DNA of 64,000 nucleotides from Culex pipiens pallens (lineage: Eukaryota > Arthropoda > Insecta > Diptera > Culicidae), in NCBI RefSeq assembly GCF_016801865.2, contig NC_068937.1, positions 34,871,692 through 34,935,691 of the forward strand, given 5' to 3'. The notes under the pieces were generated by a model that was not told where the DNA came from, ran no database searches, and saw nothing but the letters and a program-made list of their open reading frames with translations. Of the stretch, positions 57,662-64,000 are shown piece after piece; the stretch's first letter is position 1, and the number at the start of each line of letters is the position of its first letter. Made by a program: the position numbers and the translations under genes.

Positions 57662-58855
57662 TTCAAATTTTGTAAAGAGTATATTTGCGATCTGCCTCTC
57701 TAATACCATCGTTTATTCTAAAACTCTCGTGAGTTCAATTTTTATTATGCTGACTTACAGAAATATTACAAACATCGGAAAGCATTTTTTTTGTAATTTC
57801 TGTACCGAGTGATTTAAAACGCCACCAAAACTGCTGCGCAAACCCGCCACATTCACCCGCGATACATATATATTCGATTGCACTCAATGGTGTTCTGTCC
57901 GTCCATAACACCCAAACACACACAAACCGGATGTTCCGCGCTCGGTTGGTAGTTGTGGCCGGCAGACACTATAGTAGCAAGACATGTGGACACACATGGC
58001 ATCGCGTGGCGCAAAAAATATGGCCCATTAACAGCGACACGATGGCTATGACGTCCACGGCCGGCATATGGCAAAAGTTCTGAATTGGCAACGGTGTCGC
58101 ACGTGGGCCATTTGCCGGAATAGCCTTCGCCGCACGGAACGATACTTGGAATTGTTCCATTTGCAGAGAGAGCTTCAGTGGAGGATTGTCACTCTGGGCT
58201 GGCAGAAAAGCTGCCAGCTTTTGGACCAATCATTCTGGAGAGTTTAGTTTGGTGGATGATACTCAGGACTTAGGTGTTTGTCAACGGTGGGTTTATTACG
58301 ATATAAAAATGACAATTTACATGTTTGATATAAGTATAAGTCTATGAACAGTAAGTTAGATTTCTGTAATTATTTATAGGGTTGAAGTAACAGGAAGGAA
58401 AAATATTATTTAAACACACCGTGCAGTATTGCATTTCGCTTGTCAACCGAACCTGTTCAAATAGTTCAGTAACGCATCGCGTATTTCCATCGGTCTACAA
58501 TGCACTGTACATGTTGGTTTTATTGCAAGAGATGTTCAGAATGCTTTTATTTCTTTTTCCGCCGATAGATGTCGCGCGTAGCGTTTGTGCGCCTGCAGTT
58601 AGGCAGCTGGGCGCGAACGAATGGTGCGCCTCCAACTGCATGTAAAGTGCGTGTCAGCGTGACAAATGAATAAAATATGTTTGGCCAAGTGATTAGAGTG
58701 AGTGTTTTATTTGCTTGTCGCGAGATCAACGTTGCGCTTCACCGGAAAAAGTTTACGATAGATGGTCGTGTCACAAACGGGTGTTGGATAACCGTGGCGC
58801 TGATAGATGGCTTCTTGAACAGGGAGGTGTTTAGACATGGTGGGATAGTGAAGTC
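57662..58855. other. Unique islands left of the second TCTGAC array
   Basis: 57830-58260 and 58400-58855 are GC-richer and single-copy. GATAGATG recurs at 58563, 58757 and 58800, with no further structure found. Overlapping frames of 60-86 codons lack motifs. Confidence 0.4.
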
Positions 58856-59142
58856 ACTCTGACTCTGACTCTGACTCTGACTCTGACTCTGACTCTGACT
58901 CTGACTCTGACTCTGACTCTGACTCTGACTCTGACTCTGACGCTGACTCTGACTCTGAATCTGACTCTGACTCTGACTCTGACTCTTTCACTGACTCTTT
59001 CACTGACTCTGACTCTGACTCTGACTCTGACTCTGACTCTGACTCTGACTCTGACTCTGACTCTGACTCTGACTCTGACTCTGACTCTGACTCTGACTCT
59101 GACTCTGACTCTTACTCTTACTCTGACTCTGACTCTGACTCT
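58856..59142. repeat. (TCTGAC)n hexamer array 2, about 48 copies
   Basis: Same unit and strand phase sense as 52120-52697 but more interrupted: GACGCTGAC, CTGAATCTG, two CTCTTTCACTGA blocks at 58982-59005 and CTTACTCTTACTC near 59111. The minus-strand V-R frame of 105 codons is an artefact. Confidence 0.98.
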
Positions 59143-60600
59143 AGTCATCTAACGACTTCCTCTCCGGAGGTCGTAATTCTCGGAAAAGGAAAAACTTTTC
59201 AAATAACTCAAACACATCAAATTGTGGTGTGTGCTCTGCTGAAATGTGAACACAGACAAACCAAATCAAACACGTTTAAGCACATTCCTAGAGCAATCAT
59301 AGCCATCAACCCTCCTCAAATGTTCACCCAGCTGAAAGCTGGGAAATGTGGGGAAGATCGATTAAAAGTTTATGTAACTCCAAATGGCAACTGTGCGGTT
59401 TCTTGGCGAGAACAGGATGGAAAGTTTTATTGGCCTCGAAAAAAGAAAAACAACTGGAACTGCCCATGTCTGGCCTTGTGGCTCCGATAACGACCCACAA
59501 AAGGGGCAATCGATGCTGCATCAGAAGAGATACACCCTGCTGCCAGCAGCAGGATGTTATTTTTAGTCCGTTCGGATTCGGAGAGACGGAGTGGAGTGGG
59601 AAAGGGTTTACATATGGGTTGGGGATTTTACCGGTGAATACCACAAGCAAACTCGTTACCCCAAAAAGGCAATTCCGACTTCGAGCGGGGGGCGATCCTC
59701 TGATGCCGAAAGGGGCTTAATTTTTAATTTTTCAATTCTGTGGTGTATACCTTTTGAAAATCGATATCTGGCTCCTGCAAAGTTTCAATTCAGCAGATGT
59801 TTGTGGGTTTTGTAGACCAACTGAATCAATTTTCCTTTTCTAAATAAATGTTTGATTATTTCTTAGGAAATCTAGAGCCAAAGGTTGCCCCATCAGAAAA
59901 ACACAACAGCTACCGAAGTTTGCTGTCTATTTCCCACCACAGTTTGCGCATTTTACGCTCTCTTTGTGATGCTGACAAGTGATTTTCTACGCAATTTAAT
60001 CACTTAATTGAACTCGAACTTCTAAAATTAATGTTGTTTCTCGAAGTGCATTTAAAATCTTTATCGTCTTGCAATCAACCTTACTTTTTTCATCCAGCTC
60101 AACTCCGTAAGAACTTTTTCTCGTTATCAATTTGCCTAGGTAAACACCCCCCCTCCTTCCGGAAAAGCTGCTTAAGTAAGCCAAACCACCCAGTCTAGAG
60201 CAATCACAGCCCGTGGATGGAAGATACCTACTCTTTGCAGGAGGATAGAAGCTTGGTAAACGCACTGCCCAGATTTGCGCTCGTAAATTGCGTTTCATCT
60301 CGATAAGAGCGACAGGAACTATAATAAAAGCACGATTAAAGGCAATCTGGCCCCAGGGTGCCCTCGAGCGTTCCAGCTAGAACAGGAATTTGTCTCAGCG
60401 GCGGAATGATGCTCGATAACTGGGTTGGGGAAAGCTTGGATAGGGACAGGGAGTTTGTATAGAGCGATTGGTGGAAGAGCCATTACAGTAAGATAAACGG
60501 AACAAGTTTCAAGTCAGAAGGTTGGCGCTCGGATTGAAAGAAGTTGAGTTTGGATTGAGTTCATAAGTGGTGGATTATGCAATTAAGTTGTTACTTTATC
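59143..60600. other. Long unique island
   Basis: GC-richer single-copy DNA. Four overlapping plus-strand frames (59224-59815) and a minus-strand one (59324-59650) compete, none with a motif. The 88-codon frame at 59224-59490 is the most protein-like but has no family match I recognise. Confidence 0.4.
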
Positions 60601-61314
60601 TGCAGAGCGAGTTAATATCTTGTTCAATCTTTTAACTACATCTGATGCACCATGTTGCCCATTGTGTGTTTTGTTTGTGTATAAATTTATTGTCTTCAAG
60701 TCTTTCAGGTTTGGTTAAAAGGGATGATGATCTGGCAAATTATCAAAAATTTCAAATCTTGATGCAAAAGAATCTTCGGCGAGTGTTTGTGAACGAGTAA
60801 AAGAGAATGAGTGATATAAATAGAATTCTCATGCTGGTAATCACGAGATAAAAGAAGAGAACTCACAATTTATAGAGACGGTCGCAATACCTTCTGATAT
60901 TTTGTTGCAAGAATCATCAAATGATAGTTTTTTTCTATCGCTCATTTGCAACACTGTCCACAATTAAATTTCAATTGCAAATTTGGATGGGTTTTTGAAA
61001 GACCAGTTCAATGAGTAGGTAGTAAAGATTGAAGATCTGGCAACCTCGTTATAAAATATCGTGTCTTGAAAGGATTTGATTGAACTTTTCACGGCTATTT
61101 TGTTGAGTTATAATTAAAATGCAGTTCAAAAGTTGATAAGTATTTGATAGAATTACAAACTTTTGAAATCTGGCAACCCTGCCATGAGATATCGTCATTT
61201 TAAAAGTATTATTTAAATGTTTGAGGTCTTATATTGTAAGATTTGCTCAAAAAGATATTTCAACCTTATCATACACTAGCAGATGATTTCCTGAAATAAT
61301 TTTTGGTAATCTGT
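60601..61314. other. AT-rich DNA with decayed Z-unit traces
   Basis: GAAGATCTGGCAACC at 61030-61045 and TCTGGCAACCCTGCC at 61169-61184, followed by ATGAGATATCG, echo the 164-bp unit but about 140 bp apart with little else conserved. Confidence 0.45.
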
Positions 61315-61638
61315 TTTGCCTTCCTCACTGAGGTAAGGCTATAATCCTGCTCGAAAAATGAACTTTTGAAATACAGCTCGTAGACCTATATTCATGTATA
61401 CCTATCGACTCAGAATCGAAAACTGAACAAATGTCTGTGTGTGTGTGTGTATGTGTGTGTGTGTGTATGTATGTATGTGTTCAAAATTCTTGCCAAGTTT
61501 TCTCAGCACTGGCTGGACCGATTTTGATCAAACCGGTTGCATTCGACTTGGTTTAGGGTCCCATACATCGCTATTGAATTGTTTGAAGTTTCGATAAGTA
61601 GTTCAAAAGTTATATATAAAAATGTGTTTTCACATTTA
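61315..61638 (-). mobile_element. Outer end of the family Z copy that carries the satellite
   Basis: TTTTGCCTTCCTCACTGAGG..AAGGCTATAA is the Z terminus (reverse complement of 49330-49368), followed by ACCTATCGACTCAGAATC and CAAATGTCTGTGTG, matching 49240-49275 reversed, then GAAGTTTCGATAAGTAGTTC. The order leads straight into the tandem units. Confidence 0.85.
61433..61481. repeat. (TG)n/(ATGT)n microsatellite inside family Z
   Basis: About 49 bp of TGTG and TATG repeats at the place where other Z copies have ACACACAGACATTTG (49238-49250), so it is an expansion of a short CA run within the element. Confidence 0.9.
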
Positions 61639-64000
61639 ACCGGATCTCATTTATATGCATGAAAACTATGTCCGGATCCATCATCCAACCCATCGTTGGT
61701 TAGGTAATCGAAAAACCTTTCCAACGAATCCAAAACACTGAAGATCTGGCAACCCTGTCTCGAGATATGGCCACTTAAGTGATATTGATGCACTTTTTGG
61801 AAGCCGAATCTCACTTAAATGTATGTAAACGAAGTCCGGATCCATCATCCGACCCATCGTTGGTTAGGTAATCGAGAGACCTTTCCAACGAGTCCAAAAC
61901 ATAGAAGATCTGGCAACCCTGTCTCGAGATATGTCCTCTTAAGTGATATTGATGCACTTTTTTGAAGCCGGATCCCACTTAAATGTATGTAAACTATGTC
62001 CGGATCCACCATTCAACCCATCGTTGGTTAGGTTATCAAATAACCTTTCCAACGAGTCCAAAACATTGAAGATCTGGCAACCCTGTCTCGAGATATGGCA
62101 ACTTAAGTGATATTGATGCTCTTTTTGGAAGCCGGATCTCACTTAAATGTATGTAAACTATGTCCGGCTCCACCATCCGACCCATCGTTGGTTAGGTAAT
62201 CGAAAAACCTTTCCAACGAATCCAAAACACTGAAGATCTGGCAACCCCGTCTCGAGATATGGCCACTTAAGTAATATTTATGTACTTTTTGGAAGCCGGA
62301 TCTCACTTAAATGTATGTAAACTATGTCCGGATCCACCATCCGACCCATTGTTGGTTAGGTAATCAAAAAACCTTTCCAACGAGTCCAAAACATTGAAGA
62401 TCTGGCAACCCTGTCTCGAGATATGGCCACTTAAGTGATATTGATGCTCTTTTTGGAAGCCGGATCTCACTTAAATGTATGTAAACTATGTCCGGATCCA
62501 CCATCCGACCCATCGTTGGTTAGGTAATCGAAAAACCTTTCCAACGAATCCAAAACACTGAAGATCTGGCAACCCTGTCTCGAGATATGGCCACTTAAGT
62601 GATATTGATGCACTTTTTGGAAGCCGGATCTCACTTAAATGTATGTAAACTATGTCCGGATCCTCCATCCGACCCATCGTTGATTAGGTTATCAAATAAC
62701 CTTTCCAACGAGTCCAAAACATTGAAGATCTGGCAACCCTGTCTCGAGATATGGCCACTTAAGTAATATTTATGTACTTTTTGGAAGCCGGATCTCACTT
62801 AAATGTATGTAAACTATGTCCGGCTCCACCATCCGACCCATCGTTGGTTAGGTAATCGAAAAACCTTTCCAACGAATCCAAAACACTGAAGATCTGGCAA
62901 CCCCGTCTCGAGATATGGCCACTTAAGTAATATTTATGTACTTTTTGGAAGCCGGATCTCACTTAAATGTATGTAAACTATGTCCGGATCCACCATCCGA
63001 CCCATTGTTGGTTAGGTAATCAAAAAACCTTTCCAACGAGTCCAAAACACTGAAGATCTGGCAACCCTGTCTCGAGATATGGCCACTTAAGTGATATTGA
63101 TGCTCTTTTTGGAAGCCGGATCTTACTTAAATGTATGTAAACTATGTCCGGCTCCACCATCCGACCCATCGTTGGTTAGGTAATCGAAAAACCTTTCCAA
63201 CGAATCCAAAACACTGAAGATCTGGCAACCCCGTCTCGAGATATGGCCACTTAAGTAATATTTATGTACTTTTTGGAAGCCGGATCTCACTTAAATGTAT
63301 GTAAACTATGTCCGGATCCACCATCCGACCCATTGTTGGTTAGGTAATCAAAAAACCTTTCCAACGAGCCCAAAACATTGAAGATCTGGCAACCCTGTCT
63401 CGAGATATGGCCACTTAAGTGATATTGATGCTCTTTTTGGAAGCCGGATCTTACTTAAATGTATGTAAACTATGTCCGGCTCCACCATCCGACCCATTGT
63501 TGGTTAGGTAATCGAAAAACCTTTCCAACGAATCCAAAACACTGAAGATCTGGCAACCCCGTCTCGAGATATGGCCACTTAAGTAATATTTATGTACTTT
63601 TTAGAAGCCGGATCTCACTTAAATGTATGTAAACTATGTCCGGATCCACCATCCGACCCATTGTTGGTTAGGTAATCAAAAAACCTTTCCAACGAGTCCA
63701 AAACATTGAAGATCTGGCAACCCTGTCTCGAGATATGGCCACTTAAGAGATATTGATGCTCTTTTTGGAAGCCGGATCTCACTTAAATGTATGTAAACGA
63801 AGTCCGGATCCACCATCCGACCCATCGTTGGTTAGGTAATCGAAAAACCTTTCCAACGAACCCAAAACACTGAAGATCTGGCAACCCTGTCTCGAGATAT
63901 GGCCACTTAAGTGATATTGATGCTCTTTTTGGAAGCCGGATCTCACTTAAATGTATGTAAACTATGTCCGGATCCACCATCCGACCCATCGTTGGTTAGG
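61639..64000 (-). repeat. 164-bp satellite array, at least 14 units, with dimeric higher-order pattern
   Basis: Marker TCCGGMTCC recurs exactly every 164 bp (62163, 62327, 62491, 62655, 62819, 62983, 63147, 63311, 63475, 63639, 63803) and the array runs off the window. Each unit holds CCATCGTTGGTTAGGTAATC, CCTTTCCAACGARTCCAAAA, AGATCTGGCAACCCTGTCTC and GGCCACTTAAGTRATATTKA. From 62819 units alternate strictly between type A (GGCTCC, GAATCC, ACCCCG, GTAATATTTATG) and type B (GGATCC, GAGTCC or GAGCCC, ACCCTG, GTGATATTGATG), a 328-bp dimer repeated three times. The minus-strand frames here are repeat artefacts. Confidence 0.97.

Noticed and set aside
59224..59720. 88- and 124-codon frames as exons
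   Set aside because: Several competing frames on both strands, no splice consensus or family recognised; kept only as a remark on the island.
61639..64000. CRISPR-like array in the evenly spaced repeats at the window end
   Set aside because: Units are contiguous 164-bp tandems without variable spacers, in a eukaryotic genome.

Overview
This is non-coding, transposon-packed insect DNA, most likely from a culicine mosquito (Culex or close). The reasons are: an AT-rich background with shorter GC-richer unique islands; no compact gene series; a jockey-like LINE reverse transcriptase; tRNA-derived SINEs with target-site duplications; and dozens of MITE-like and hAT-like elements whose ends can be paired by eye. 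I could not run a database search, so the genus is inference. No complete host protein-coding gene is visible. Most open frames over 60 codons are chance frames in AT-rich DNA or artefacts of simple repeats.

Layout. 1-6.8 kb: a clipped tRNA-Ser-like piece, a small Harbinger-like MITE, an hAT-like element (3739-4898) with a nested palindrome, and a MITE with TAGGGTGCCC ends. 6.8-11.1 kb: a unique island, two abutting simple arrays (AAAAAC then CCCAAAA), then an hAT-like element (8092-11076) with a perfect 8-bp duplication, carrying a 1.86-kb near-perfect palindrome. 11-17.8 kb: unique islands, AT-rich DNA and a mariner-type MITE. 17.8-19.3 kb: a LINE reverse-transcriptase fragment on the minus strand. 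19.7-21.1 kb: a GC-rich unique stretch ending in a good splice donor, the best candidate for a host promoter and 5' exon. 21.8-26 kb: nested MITEs, a SINE and two copies of a family here called Z. 26.7 kb: a short protein-like frame with a frameshift. 30.5-32 kb: a retroposed insert with a 24-bp duplication. 36.8-46 kb: a mariner-type MITE, a five-layer transposon nest (39.2-41.7 kb), a composite palindromic element (42.1-43.2 kb) and a 5'-truncated LINE tail. 46.1-49.4 kb: a full Z copy split by a 2.17-kb giant hairpin element. 49.7-57.7 kb: MITEs plus a 578-bp TCTGAC array. 58.9-59.1 kb: a second TCTGAC array. 61.3-64 kb: a Z copy whose internal 164-bp unit has expanded into a satellite running off the window end.

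How the parts relate. The elements do not form a pathway; they form layers of insertion. Two themes stand out. First, family Z appears with about one, four and more than fourteen copies of the same 164-bp internal unit, a visible series from dispersed element to satellite with a dimeric higher-order pattern. Second, two kilobase-scale hairpins (8850-10706 and 46548-48714) belong to or resemble a family with GAGCAATTCTC ends and could, if transcribed, give long double-stranded RNA. Family letters (P, V, X, Y, Z) are labels made for this window only.
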